From assembly GCF_037975245.1 (NCBI RefSeq), contig NC_092571.1, positions 2,276,501 to 2,340,500 of the forward strand: a stretch of DNA of 64,000 nt. The letters run 5' to 3'. This DNA is from Apostichopus japonicus (taxonomy: Eukaryota; Echinodermata; Holothuroidea; Aspidochirotida; Stichopodidae). Under the pieces are notes generated by a model. That model was not told the DNA's origin. It was given only the letters and a program-made list of their open reading frames with translations, and did no database searches. Positions 10,605 to 23,020 of this stretch are shown piece by piece. Each line of letters starts with the position of its first letter. Position 1 is the stretch's first letter. The position numbers and the translations under genes were made by a program.

Positions 10605-13600
10605 ATTGGGGATAGAAGTCAAACCTGTGTGTTTGATCCCAACTGTCATTGCTTTTCACAGTATTCTACCATGTACAATCTTATCACAGGTACCATAATT
10701 ATGTGTGGGGTCTGTAGAGCAGTACCCAGATTTATCTGTGGTTAAAAGTTGTAGCTTATCCCAGCCTCTCCTATCTCCAGTTTCTCTCTTCCTTTCTTTC
10801 TGCTCCCATTTTGTACATGGGTTCTTTTTCCATCTTCATAAGTCCTATTTGACTTGAACTCAAAAATTTCTTTATCACCACTACAACAGTTTCTTTATTC
10901 AGCCTTCTAATTTTCAAAACTTTCACGCTTAATCCTTCTTTGGCTACCACCCCCCCTTTCCCCCCCCCCACCATTTTTGTACCTTTTCCTGGCTTGCGTC
11001 AAGTCTAATTTTCCTGTGCAAGAAACATCTGTTCATTTTAGCCTGGTAGTTGGTAACTGAAGTCTCCAGTTATTGAAATCTCCAGAAATTCAAACTTTTT
11101 TAAAACTTATTATCGCAATTCTAGCCTTGATCATCTCCCCTCTGCATTGGTCAGTTTACCCCCTTTTTCATCAGAATAATAAGGATCTCAGAAAATTAGT
11201 TCTGTTGTATTCAATTCTCAGTAGAGATGTCCTGATTTGCAAGGCATCAAATTAAATTGATAGAGATTTGTCAGAGGTCATACTGTCTGGCTGTTAGTCC
11301 CCAAACTCTCTTTAACCATTGCTTGTAGCTTTCTTTTGCCAGTAAACATTCTTTCCAATTTACTGACATAACGGTTCATAAAATTTAACAGTCAATTTGA
11401 TCAAGTTCGTAAACTCAGTGCTGATAATAAGCAAAAAGAAAATGGTAGAAAAGTTACGTTTTTTTGCTTTTGAAGCCTAAAGCTATTGGTGAAAAATGTT
11501 AATAGTATGCCATTATAAAACACATCCTACATACCCTACCACCTAGCAAAACATTGATCTGTGAATACTGTAGCTACAAGATAAAGTCTAGCTCTCTAGC
11601 CGGAAAAAAGTTGAGTCAGAAATTGGAATAATATAACATGATTATTGTGAAATCATAAGGTGGTCAGGAGAGATTAAGAAACGATGTGCATTGGGATAAT
11701 TTTATGAACGTAGTTACATAAGGGAGGGGGAAGGGAAGGACAGGGGAGGGAGATGGGAGAGAAGGGGGAGAAGGGGGATGAGAGGGGAAGGAGAAGTGGG
11801 AGGGAGAAGGGGAGGGGGAAGGGGAGGGAGACAATCTGATTCTAACTCAGTCAAACTTTGCTCAGCATCATCCAAATGGTAACCAAAATGTTGTGATTTC
11901 CTCACAAATTTTGTGTTAAAAGCTAGAGTTGCTATAAATCTTGACCAGCCTTAATTACCGTTAGCCCCAAAGTGTGTGAATTTGTGAAAATTGGCCCAAA
12001 AATAAGTTCTTATGTATGTGTTATAGTATGACACTGACTGTGGCGTTTAGTCATTCTGTTATATTCTATATAGTGACGGATATAGAATATTTTCATTAAC
12101 TTTTCATCAACATTTCTTCTTCCTCTTCTATTTGGTGTTGTCATAGAAGGCTTCTTTTCTTCTTGCATTCTTTCTCTTTCATTGTATTTTGGGGTCCTTT
12201 TCTTTTTCTATGTTCCATCATACCTGTCTTGAGAATATAGGCTATATTAGTACCTTTAGCATACTGCTTTGCTGGAATCCATCTTATGCAGTAAACAGCT
12301 GATTTCCAGTTAATCCTTTTTTTGCAGTAAATAGCTGAATAACAGTTAAGTTTTCCATTGCTTAGGTGTTTCTTTAAGAATCTGTCTCGACTGTTCCTTT
12401 GTCTGCATCCCTCAATACCAACCCCTCCTGTCATATCTATCCAGCTGATATTAAATCAGCTTTCTTTCTTTTTTTTCTTTTTTCTTTGTAGATTTTTGGA
12501 TACTTCTTGCTGCCAAAATAGCAATAACAATGTATTAAACACTCATTAGCTTGACTTATTGCCAAATTGAGTATCAAATATGGCAAAGTTTACAAATTAT
12601 GGACCATGATGGCATTTGCAATAAATTGCATTTTACATGTGATTATGAATAATTATGTAATAGTAAGTGCAAAAATGTTGAAAATCAAATAGCATCATCA
12701 TTAAATACTTGCTCATTCAACCTTTGTTTAGTAGTGAAGAATACCAAAGAGATGGTACTGTATTTGTGTCATCAGAACACCAATCTTAGCCTGATGAATA
12801 ATACTGGGTTTTGGCCAAACATGCAAAGCTGCTTTAAACCTGCAATGTACATTCTACTTCTCTTCCTCTCCACCTCTCCTTCCTCCTCCCTACCCGCCTC
12901 CTCCTGCACTCACCCTGCCCTCTCTTTCTCCTCATACTTTCTATTCCTTTCTTCAACCACTTCAGAGTTTAATAAAAAAGAAGTGATTGAGTTTTGATCT
13001 CATTTGCAGACAAAATTTGGTCCCAATTGTTTCAAGAACTGATATATATATCTCCACTGGGGGTGTAATGGCAACAATTCTCCAAAGACAAAAGGAATTT
13101 AACTGTTAATGACTTCAAAGGTATTTTTTTATCTTTATTTAAAATAACACAAGAGAGGAAGGGGGGAAAGAAATGATGAAATATTTGAGTAGAATATTGT
13201 TGTAGTTTGAAGCAGTGTGGCATGTTTCATGCTGGGATGCCTCTGAGATGTTGAACAAATATTTAATAACCTGTCAAACAAGATTAGAGTGACTGTGAGA
13301 AGCTAAACAGGAAAGAAAATCCCAGCTTAGTAAAAGAAAGTGAAATTAATGCTCGGGCTTCACCATTGATGAACTAAAAGTATTGGGGAAGATCTGTGTC
13401 GGTCTTGGTAATTCCAGGAAAAGTTGAATGGGTTTCTGGATGAAAGTGAGGGAGGAGGGGGGAGGGAACAAAATGTAACCAAGCCTTGCCCTCAAAATAT
13501 TGTGACCAGACCAAAAGAGGTCACTACACTTGTGGTCAGACTTGAAGCGTTTTCTCTAATTGTTAACAACATCTGACCATTTTCCTTCACTAAGTGAGAT

Positions 13601-14697
13601 GGATGAATTTTGTAGCATGAAAGACTGAACAGCCAAGAAGATAAATTCTTAACAAAGAATTAAGCAATTGAGAAGCACCAAAAAACTTTATAGGGCAGTA
13701 TTTGACCTCTGTTTTTTATTGATTTTTTATGAATTTGGTGTACAACATTGCAACGCCAAGTGATATTTGTACTCAGATAAATTGATCAATTTGATGTCTC
13801 TTTCCAAAAACACCTCCCATCCTTCCTTTAAAAGACCTTCCTCACCCCCCCCCCCCCTGAAAAGTACAGAATGAAGAATTTATTATACTGAATTTTATTT
13901 GTTTCCATTTGATTTAGATTTGAACAATGTCTTGAATTTCTTTCATAAAATTTATTCATTTCCTTGTTTTTTTTTAAATTTCATTGCTGTATCATTTCTG
14001 TTTGTACTATCTTAAGGGATATTATAAATATCTTCAAAGTATATTGGTCCATCATTACCTTATCTAAGGCCTTGAATTTATAAATAACTTCAGACACCCA
14101 TTCATCAGTTTTTATTAGTGACATGTGGAGTATAATATTAACTACCAAGAACGGTGTATTATACCCAGAAAATGCAGACAAAAGTATAAACTGCATATGG
14201 GTAGTGTTTCCTGTTTCACTTTGGAAAACAATATCCTTAAAGAAAAGAGTATTTTAGTTTTCTTTTGTCAGACAGTGTGAACACCTGCCCATCGAGTTTC
14301 AAATCATTTTTACCCAGCATTTTTAGGTCATATTTGTTCTTTTTGTAATTAATAGAAAATTATCAGGGAAAGCCCTCAGTTTCATTGTTCACTCGGAAGG
14401 ACAGTTTAGGGACAAACAAGAATAAGATATTTTTTACTTTGAAAAACAGAAATGTCAACAAATGCGTGTGGTGGGACTGATGCATGGTCTTGTCACGGGA
14501 AGGAAGGGAAAGTACCAAGTGAGCTGGGTCAATTAGCTACGGGTTTATGGTTTAATTATTCAAATTTTCTAAAGGAAAATTGGAACAGATGTCCCAATGT
14601 TAGTGTTGATCTTTATGCCTGTGTCTGTTTTGCAGAAAAACAGTTGTTTATTTTCATTAAAATTGGTTTGAGATACAGTGACCTTGCTTGAAGATTT

Positions 14698-14700
<3 letters not shown>
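10605..14700. other. No gene seen
   Basis: AT-rich DNA with strand-biased patches: a G/A-rich tract at 11721-11832, pyrimidine-rich DNA at 12850-12950, and a C run at 13845-13857. A splice-like AACAG before an open frame at 14452-14691 is not recognisable. Confidence 0.5.
11721..11832 (+). repeat. Polypurine (GGGA-rich) tract
   Basis: Over 110 bases almost purely G and A on the + strand, made of GGGGA/GGGAGG-type words. Such tracts can form triplex or quadruplex structures. The proline-rich minus-strand frame across it is an artefact. Confidence 0.7.

Positions 14701-14735
<35 letters not shown>
14701..14735 (+). repeat. Poly-T run, about 35 bases
   Basis: An uninterrupted T run. It could be the poly(A) tail of a minus-strand retroposon, but I find no target duplication or recognisable body on its right side. 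Confidence 0.7.
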
Positions 14736-14738
<3 letters not shown>

Positions 14739-17396
14739 GAGAGCAAGGCTTTAATCTTAAGATTTAAAGAGGGTGGAATGGATTTTGATAAGTAAAAGAG
14801 CAAGGATTATAAAATCATTGACCTGTGTGCGAATTGTTGTGGCAGAGTCTGGTACGTGCAGAGTGAATGTAAGCCCAAGCAAGACAAGAAGGAAAAGGGT
14901 TATGTCATATTGTTGTTGTTGTGTTTCCTCTAAATTCTGCCAATTTGTGGTGCAAGAACATGAAGTACATAAACTTGTATTAATTTCACCGAATGATAGG
15001 AGTCGCAACACGTGCGTGTGTGTGATTGGGTAGGGGATGTGGGAGGGGTAGGGTATGTTGGGAGACTTGAAATTCCACATAACAGTGATCTTCTTTAGCA
15101 TAGTTATAAACATGGAATTTCTGTCGCAAAAAAAAAAAATTTGTAAAATAAGTGATGTTTAGATCCAATTAGATCATCCTATCTCATACTTTTTCTACTC
15201 ATACTCATGTGTCATACCTGTGTATGCTTTGCTCAAGCTGAGTTTGCTGTGTACCTCCTCCGTTGCTTCCATAAGTTATCTAGTTCTTAGACGGAAGCTT
15301 GGAGACTGATTACTCCTGAATGTGAGGTATAAAATTAAAGTAATGGGGGAGGGTGTGGTCTATATCCTGCAGCTTGCACCCATTCTGAAGACCCAGGGAT
15401 CACCCTGCTTTCAATTAAAATTCTCCCGATCCAAGTCACCGATGTCTTACGACATCTTTTAATCATTTCCTCTGACCATGTATCGGATCAAGTCATTCCA
15501 GAGGAAGAGTAGCAGACAATTTAGCGTAGTGAGGTGGAAAGGTGGGATGGTATAGAGTCGAGGCAGTCCATATGTTGACTCCAAACATGCTGTCATCATA
15601 TATTTTATTTTTTTGGTCACAGTTCGTGTTTTGGTGGTACCCCCTATTGGCAGCAGCATGCTGTAAATACACCAAAGTTATTACGACATTGTCTTACCAT
15701 ATTGATTTTGAATCGTTATAGTAAAACTACAATATTATCAGGGCTATGATGTGAATGACAAATGGACTAATGTGACCATTTACTGTTGTTTTCTAGCTAA
15801 TTTAGGAATGGCTTTTAAAGCGAAGTTCCTGTCATTAATGGAATATTTTGAGAGTAATGTTTGTTTTTTATAGATTGTTCAGACAGGTTTCTTTATCAGG
15901 TTATTGTAACAGATTACTGGAAGTTATATAACTAACAACTCACTGTCACAGGTTATCGTAACAGGTTAATATACTTTGGCAGATTGTTCGGACCGATTCC
16001 TTTGATACTTTTATTTTGAATAGATTACTGAGTTTATTCTAGATATTGTAATAGGTTAATGTAACTACTGCTTTCTTCTTACTGAAATAAAACTTTAATG
16101 CTATTCATGACTGTTGCTCGGATTTAAAATATGATTTTAGATCCAAGCCTTTTGTTATGTGATTCAACCCTTGCCTAGGAAAATTTGCTTCATTGAAAGA
16201 TTAGAGATAGGTGTTAGGTTAAGCCCCATCTGCCCACTTCTCATGATTATCACAGAATTCCAAAATGGATGCATCCAAACATGACTGTTGAAATTTGTTT
16301 TTCTGCTAAACAAAGCAAGATTTTTCTTAGCTGTTTGGTGGAGGTGTTCTTCTCAAAGTACTTTATCATATCAACTAAATAGTTTGGTCTGTGACACATT
16401 TAGGTGTGAATTTGATAAGATATTATCAACAAATCTGTTTTAAAACTTTCTGGTCCAAGAAAGCATTAAAACTTTTGTCAAGGATCATTCACTGTGTGAG
16501 AGGGGTGCATGTGCAACAATGTTGTAATCATACACTGCATGATTGGAAACTTTCTTCCCCATCAAACTTTTCAGTCCATTCCTTGTTGGGTTGATGGGGG
16601 TATGAGATGGGTAGTCATTTATGGTGGTGTCAAGCCCATGTTATTAGTAACATGAAAAACCCATACTCTTCAACCGAAAGGACCTGTATAATTTAACATT
16701 AATTCGTTCTACCCAGCGATCTGAGACCATAGATATCTATTGATAGAAAAAATACGATACGAATTGATAATCTTAGATCATGTCTGTTTGCAACATGCAA
16801 AGTAAATGTTGAGTCTTTGCCATTGTCAGTAATTTGTACAGGATCTGAGTTTGATTCTACAATTATAGATAATGTTGAGATTGGCAAAGAATCGTGCAAG
16901 ATGTATGTGTGTATAGACTATTATGATAAAAGTGTGGTGAGGCTATCACTTTATGCATGTTTTAATATGTTAGGATATCGAATTGAATACGATAGTAAAT
17001 TTGGCTACGTATGGTTTCATTTGCAACACAAAATAAAATACAATTTGATGTTGATGTCAGTAAACAAAAATATAAATCAGAAAACCTTAAGGATTTGTTT
17101 ATTCATCGTGATTAGTGTTGGAGCTGTCATAACAGGAGAAGGTGGACGTGAGTCCTTAGGGTGCCGGGGGCAGGGGGGGGGGGTGATGACCTTACTATAC
17201 TGCCATAGTTGTACATGACAAAAGTACTGTGGCCTAGAAGAGACATATGAGTTGTAGATTTACTCTATACGTATAACACAAAATCGCAACAGTTTAGCAA
17301 GTTTGTTGAGATATCATATTACCGTATGTTTAACAAGTCAACAAATCATGTCGTGAATTGTCTTGTTGCAGAGTTTGATGTCAGTTTACAACACAG
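14736..17396. other. No gene seen
   Basis: A 133-codon open frame at 16817-17218 is unrecognisable and runs into a G-rich low-complexity end. Loose GTAACAG-type short repeats occur at 15900-16040. No transposon boundary found. Confidence 0.5.
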
Positions 17397-17428
17397 CATC
17401 TCGACATTGTTACAATATTGTCGAGATG
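17397..17428. repeat. Perfect 10-bp hairpin
   Basis: Arms CATCTCGACA (17397-17406) and TGTCGAGATG (17419-17428) around a 12-base loop that itself contains TTGT/ACAA. Several CGACA/GTCGA words nearby (17500-18070) suggest an eroded transposon. Confidence 0.6.
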
Positions 17429-18289
17429 ACGACAGGTTAGTTTAACTGTCCACAAGTAAGCAATATCATTATTTTGACTGCTTGTCAAGAAAAACACATC
17501 AACTCGACCATTTTACGACTTGGCCTGACAACTTTGACATTAAATAGTTAAAGGATGACTATATAAGTAGAATTTCAGTCTTAATTTTGTTATAGTCCAA
17601 GAAAAGAGAAATAATTGAGTGCTATGCATGTTACTATATAGCTATTCTGGGTTGGTAATCAAATCAAATATTTGCTTTAGCTCTGGAATGCTCCTTTAAG
17701 TCTAAATCGTTGATGACATCAGCTCCTCTATGCAGGGTTAAATGTAAATGGTGATTTGTAACACATTATAAACATGTCGTTTGATGCCATAACATTTAGA
17801 GCTGTGTTGCATGGAGGAACTGACCTATTGGTCTGTGTATTAGACTACATTGTCCAGTCACTTTACCTGTTCAACCTGAGTTGTTTAAAGGGTAATTTCT
17901 CAATACAATCTGGACTAATATCAGTGGTTATTAACGGTCTGCAATTGATATCAAACTTAATTTTGTGCCCTAACATCATCCTTTAAATGATAATGTTTTC
18001 TGTCGCGTAAGGCAGCAATTCGACAATTTGGACGGCTTTATTGTCAAGATGCACAACCAACTGAAACTCGACAACAAATTGCACATTTGTTGGGACGCCG
18101 TTTTATGTAACACAGTATAGCTTTAACATCTGGTACCGTATATCCTTTCCTGACCACCGTCCAAAAGCCATAGCAAACTTCGTACACGTGCACAAAGGGA
18201 AATAAGTGAAAACCTATTTATCTATACTTCTTGTTAGTTATGTATTAATTAACGCGTTTTCTTGAAAAGTTGGAATACTTAATTTCTTT

Positions 18290-18345
18290 GCTCTTTTCAA
18301 ACTTGATCATAACTTCCCAGTCAGTTTTCCGTTGTTGGTTCACTT
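18290..18345 (+). repeat. Dispersed repeat family 'CAGTCAGTTTTCCGTTGTT', copy 1
   Basis: GCTCTTTTCAAACTTGATCA and CCCAGTCAGTTTTCCGTTGT here match 54021-54078 closely, and the second half also matches 56811-56850. Non-coding; conserved core about 20-55 bp. Probably a transposon end. Confidence 0.55.
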
Positions 18346-19875
18346 ATTAAGTTTTGCTCTTCGGTGTTTCACTATATGCAAACACTTCAAATTATTTATG
18401 AACCCAGAACAGAAGAAGTGTCCATTTCTTTGTCATTCGATGTGATCACTTTATATTATTAACTCGTTGTCTTGCCGTGTTATAAACAGTACTATTAGCG
18501 TGTATTATTATTCTCTACGGTGTTGTGAATTTCTTCCACACTGTCACTATCATGTCAGAATGTTCCCCAGATATTTTCCAGATCCAAAACAGTTTTCACC
18601 CCAAGTAGCCGGCCTTGTGATTTTTAAATTGATCGAACTTTCTCGTCCGTGCAAGGCAAGCTAAAAGATACGGTGACATTTTAACTTCCCATCAAACTTA
18701 TAGCGTATTTTATTAGTGACCCTTGACCTCGTAGGTCATCCTTATACCTCTTCATTGTGACGCGTTAGCGCGCGTATCTTCAACGTCGTGTAGTCAATTA
18801 AACATAACATACTTTGCGCGGAAAAAAATGACAACAATTTGTTTCCGACCTTTCTGCTGAATCGCTGTCTTGGGTTATTTTTGAGATGTAGATGCCACGA
18901 AACCAGGAGCAATAGAACATTCCGGACAAACGCGAATGTCGTAAAGTTTTACATGATCTTTAAAAGTTATAGACGACTCCCTCTGTTTGTCTGTTGGTAC
19001 GGAGAGAAGACGGAGAGGTTACCCGCCTTTGAGAGGATGAGGAAGTTAAAATTAAATGAGAAAATGTTGATATTACTGACAAGATTGGATGAATAAAAGT
19101 AGATAAAATATTCACACAAAACAAGATTGGTTATTTCCCTTAAAATTTTAAAACTAATGATGGTTGTTTGTATTTTATTTGAATTAAGGAGACAGGCATT
19201 ATATACAAACTACAGCTTTGCCTTATATGGATATATTGAGTAAATCCTACAACTTATTGCTCCATTTTGTATGATATCGAAGCTTAAGGGCTGCCATTTT
19301 GCACAATGTGTAAGTCCACAGAACTTTTACAAGTTTAGAGTTCTTGAAAGAAATGGGTTAAATTCCTTAGCTACGTAAGGTACTAAAAGAATTTTCTTTG
19401 CATGCGAAGAGAGGCGTAGCTAGACTTCTGTCATTTAGGAGGGGTGGGGGGGGGGCTGCTTTCTTGGAGTAGCTACAAAACTACGTGAAATAGTAAAGAC
19501 TTCGACAATTCGCAAAGACTTCTGTACATAGTAATTCAACTTTTAGTTTTATTTGGGGGGGGGGGGCAATTGACTTCATCTCTAGTGTAGTTTATTTTGA
19601 AGAAAAAGGACATATTTCGCTATGATTTGGATTTCTGTTACATGTTTTGACACGTTTTATCATTGGGTCGTCTTTTTGCGATCTAATGAGACCTTCATGT
19701 ATGGGGCACAACAATATCCATTACCGGTGATAACTTCCCAACAACTTGGGCCCCACCCCTATCTGTTCCTCTTTCTCTCTTTCTCTTAAGAAATTGAAGC
19801 AAAGGTCACGAAAAGAGAGCAACATGTGCCGTTACTCAATGCCTTCATCTCCTTTTCTCTCCCCACACCTTTCCC
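18346..19875. other. No gene seen
   Basis: No supported exon. Holds G runs at 19446-19455 and 19555-19566. The open frame at 18839-19096 is not recognisable. Confidence 0.45.
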
Positions 19876-20437
19876 GGTTACATCTCTATGTTCCGACGTC
19901 TCTATGTTCCGACGTCTCTATGTTCCGACGTCTCTATGTTCCGACAAATTGTTGGGACTCTAATTTTTTTTGACCAAAATTTTTTCGGACCCATTTTTTT
20001 GTGACCCAATTTTTTTCGGACCCCATTCTTTTTGGACCCAATTTTTTCAGACCCAATTTTTTTCGGGCCCTTTTTTTCTCTGGCCCAATTTTTGGTCACC
20101 CAAATTTTTTTGTGGACCCAATTTTTTTTGGACCTAATTTTTGTGGACCCAATTTGTGGGGACCCAAATTTTTTTGGGACTTAATTTTTTGGGACCCAAT
20201 TTTTGGGACCTAATTAGGAGTCAGGGAAAAAATTGGTCAGAAATCATGTTGGTCCAAAAGTTGGGTCCCAAAAAAATTTGGGTCCGAAAAATTTTGGTCC
20301 AAAATAATTGGGTCCCAAAAAAATGGAGTCCGAAAGAAACTTGGGTCACGATTGGGATCCGAATAAAATTTGGTCAAAAAAAAGTCGGAACATAGAGACG
20401 TCGGAACATAGAGACGTCGGAACATAGGGATGTCACC
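19876..20437. mobile_element. Foldback transposon with tandem-array arms, 8-bp target duplication
   Basis: CCTTTCCC flanks both sides (19868-19875 and 20438-20445). The termini GGTTACATC and GATGTCACC are inverted with one mismatch. Inside the left end are four 16-bp units TCTCTATGTTCCGACG (19883-19946), then a long run of about 14-20 bp units built on GGACCCAATTTTTT. After a short centre (about 20211-20255) the complementary GGGTCCAAAAAAATT-type array follows, then three inverted 16-bp units (20384-20431). The arms are unequal. No transposase; all reading frames across it are repeat artefacts. The 8-bp duplication fits hAT-type transposition. Confidence 0.8.
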
Positions 20438-20445
20438 CCTTTCCC

Positions 20446-21295
20446 ATCCCTCCCCACCCGTCTCGCACCCCGCCCACCCTCCCTCCCCGTCCCCTTGGCG
20501 CGCTTGGACATCAAAAACATATTTGCGTATGGTGGCCAGTTTTGTGGTCACTTTGGCCAACCATGCGATTGCTAAACCTGACACAGGATCATGTTAGATG
20601 AGTCAACCAATTAGCAAGTCATTACTTATCTCGGTGTGGTTTTGCGTCGTCCAGACACGTTTTCATGTCCATTTGGAGTTATTCAGTATTAACATACATT
20701 AAACAAATGGGATACATTCCAAGTTTTCGACATTTTTTTCCTGATTATTTTTAAATGGAAACAAAACGGAAAGAGCGAAGTTATGCTTCTTCAACTGTTC
20801 AATAATTGCTTCAAAGTTGGCCTCGTTAGCCGACGAACTTTGCCTTATTCGAAAAGCGAAGGTTTTTAAATATTACGATTGTCTGTTTGATGGTTTTTAC
20901 TTCTGCTTCAAGCTGCTCCAAACAGTTTAAATATGCTGCTGATATTATTGTTCTTTAAGGGCTTTCACACCGCCTATCCGCTCTGTATATTCATTCATCA
21001 ATTGCCAGCCATTTTCATGGCTCATTAATTTCTCAAATCCAATAAATCCGTCAACTTAGATCAACAGGCTGCGTTTCGTCAAGAATACGGCTAGTTTCGA
21101 AACCCCCTTCTTTTATCAACGTTTACATCCCCGCCTTTGCTAGTCGAGCGTATACAACAAATACACACTACGGTCAGAGCGAGTAATTTACACGTGCAGC
21201 GGAGGACAAACAGTACTCAGCGTGTCACAGTGGAAAGAAAATTAGAGGTTAAAGACCACCCGTTTAAAGGGACTATACTGCATCGCAGACATGTT
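20446..21295. other. No gene seen
   Basis: A C-rich patch (20446-20490) is followed by ordinary sequence without a recognisable exon. Confidence 0.45.
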
Positions 21296-22489
21296 GTATG
21301 AGTACAATATCACAAGTACGGTTACGAGTACAATATCCTGAGTACGACTACACAGCTGTGAGTAAGTGTACATGAGTACGAGCAAAAACCCATGAGTATG
21401 AGTACAAAGCCATGCGAACGAGTACAAACCCACGAGTACGAGTACAAACCCATGAATACGCGCACAAACCCATGAGAATGAGTACAAACTTATGAGTAGG
21501 AGCACTAGAGTACGTGTACAAACCCATGAGAACGAGTACAAGCCCATGAATACGAGTACAAACCCATGAGTATGAGTACAAACCCATGAGTATGAGAGCA
21601 GACCCATGAGTACGAGAACAAACCCATGAGTACGAGAAAAACACATGAGAACGAGTACAAGCCCATGAGTACGAGTACAAAACCATGAGAACGAGAACAA
21701 ACCCATGGATATGAGTACACACCCATGAGTATGAGTACAAACCCATGGATATGAGTACAAACCCACGAGTACGAGTACAAACCCATGAATACGCGCACAA
21801 ACCCATGAGAATGAGTACAAACCCATGAGTATGAGAGCAGACCCATGAGTACGAGAACAAACCCATGAGTACGAGAAAAACACATGAGAACGAGTACAAG
21901 CCCATGAGTACGAGTACAAAACCATGAGAACGAGAACAAACCCATGGATATGAGTACAAACCCATGAGTATGAGTACAAACCCATGGATATGAGTACAAA
22001 CCCATGAGTATGAGTACAAACCCATGAGAACGAGTACAAACCCATGAGTACAAACCCATGAGAACGAGTACAAACCCATGAGTACGAGTACAAACCCATG
22101 AATACGAGTACAAACCCATGAGTATGAGTACAAACCCATGAGTATGAGAGCAGACCCATGAGTACGAGAACAAACCCATGAGTACGAGAAAAACACATGA
22201 GAACGAGTACAAGCCCATGAGTACGAGTACAAAACCATGAGAACGAGAACAAACCCTTGGATATGAGTACAAACCCATGAGTATGAGTACAAACCCATGG
22301 ATATGAGTACAAACCCATGAGTATGAGTACAAACCCATGAGAACGAGTACAAACCCATGAGTATGAGGACAAACCCATGAGTACGATTATAAACCCATGA
22401 GAACGAGTACAAACCCATGAGTACGAGTACAAACCCATGAGTACGAGTACAAACCCATGAATACGAGTACAAACCCATGAGAACGTATC
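21296..22489. repeat. 20-bp minisatellite with higher-order structure
   Basis: About 55-60 copies of a 20-bp unit (GAGTACGAGTACAAACCCAT and variants), irregular at the left end. Variant units recur in blocks: ACGAGAAAAACACATGAG is seen near 21632, 21871 and 22184, so a higher-order period of about 240 bp with one expansion to about 313 bp. Because the unit lacks stop triplets on the minus strand, all three minus frames stay open (up to 417 codons, repeating MGLYSYS-WVCTRTH-GFVLVL). I regard these as non-coding. Confidence 0.9.
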
Positions 22490-22828
22490 TGTTCCAAACA
22501 GGTGAAAAAAAACACGTATACTTCTGTTCGACCCCCCCCCCCCTCCCCACCGGATACATTATTGGGGGAGGTGGTCCGCCCTTCCTCCAACTGGCAGACA
22601 TATTACCAAAGAAATCCTACTGTGATGGACATAAGAACTTGTACATGCGGTACAACCAAAACAGTCGAGATTTTGTCAACATTGTTTCAGTAGTTGCACC
22701 AATGTAGTAGCACCATTCTGCATTTAAGAACCAAAAATTACTATTGTTTCAGGCAACAATGGTTATCTGATGCCATAAAATATTATGTTCCTTTTCTTTT
22801 CAACGTGTTTTCATTCTGATTTCAATTA

Positions 22829-23020
22829 GTTCGTTCGTTCGTTCGTTCGTTCGTTCGTTCGTTCGTTCGTTCGTTCGTTCGTTCGTTCGTTCGTTCGTTC
22901 GTTCGTTCGTTCGTTCGTTCGTTCGTTCGTTCGTTCGTTCGTTCGTTCGTTCGTTCGTTCGTTCGTTCGTTCGTTCGTTCGTTCGTTCGTTCGTTCGTTC
23001 GTTCGTTCGTTCGTTCGTTC
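22829..23020 (+). repeat. (GTTC)48 microsatellite
   Basis: 192 bases of GTTC with no interruption that I can see. The minus frame reads Asn-Glu-Arg-Thr repeats and is an artefact. Its purity suggests recent or ongoing length change. Confidence 0.95.

Noticed and set aside
14701-14735. Retroposon tail at the poly-T run
   Set aside because: No target duplication or SINE/LINE body could be identified next to it.
16817-17218. 133-codon + frame
   Set aside because: AT-rich composition, no family features, runs into a G tract; about the length expected by chance in a window of this size.
19902-20395. Several Lys/Gly- and Phe/Pro-rich frames
   Set aside because: Translations of the GGACCCAATTTTTT arrays of the foldback element.
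21296-22489. CRISPR array
   Set aside because: Units are contiguous without unique spacers, and the window is eukaryotic.
21242-22601. Minus-strand frames of 277-417 codons
   Set aside because: They are entirely 20-bp minisatellite; all three frames are open for the same trivial reason.
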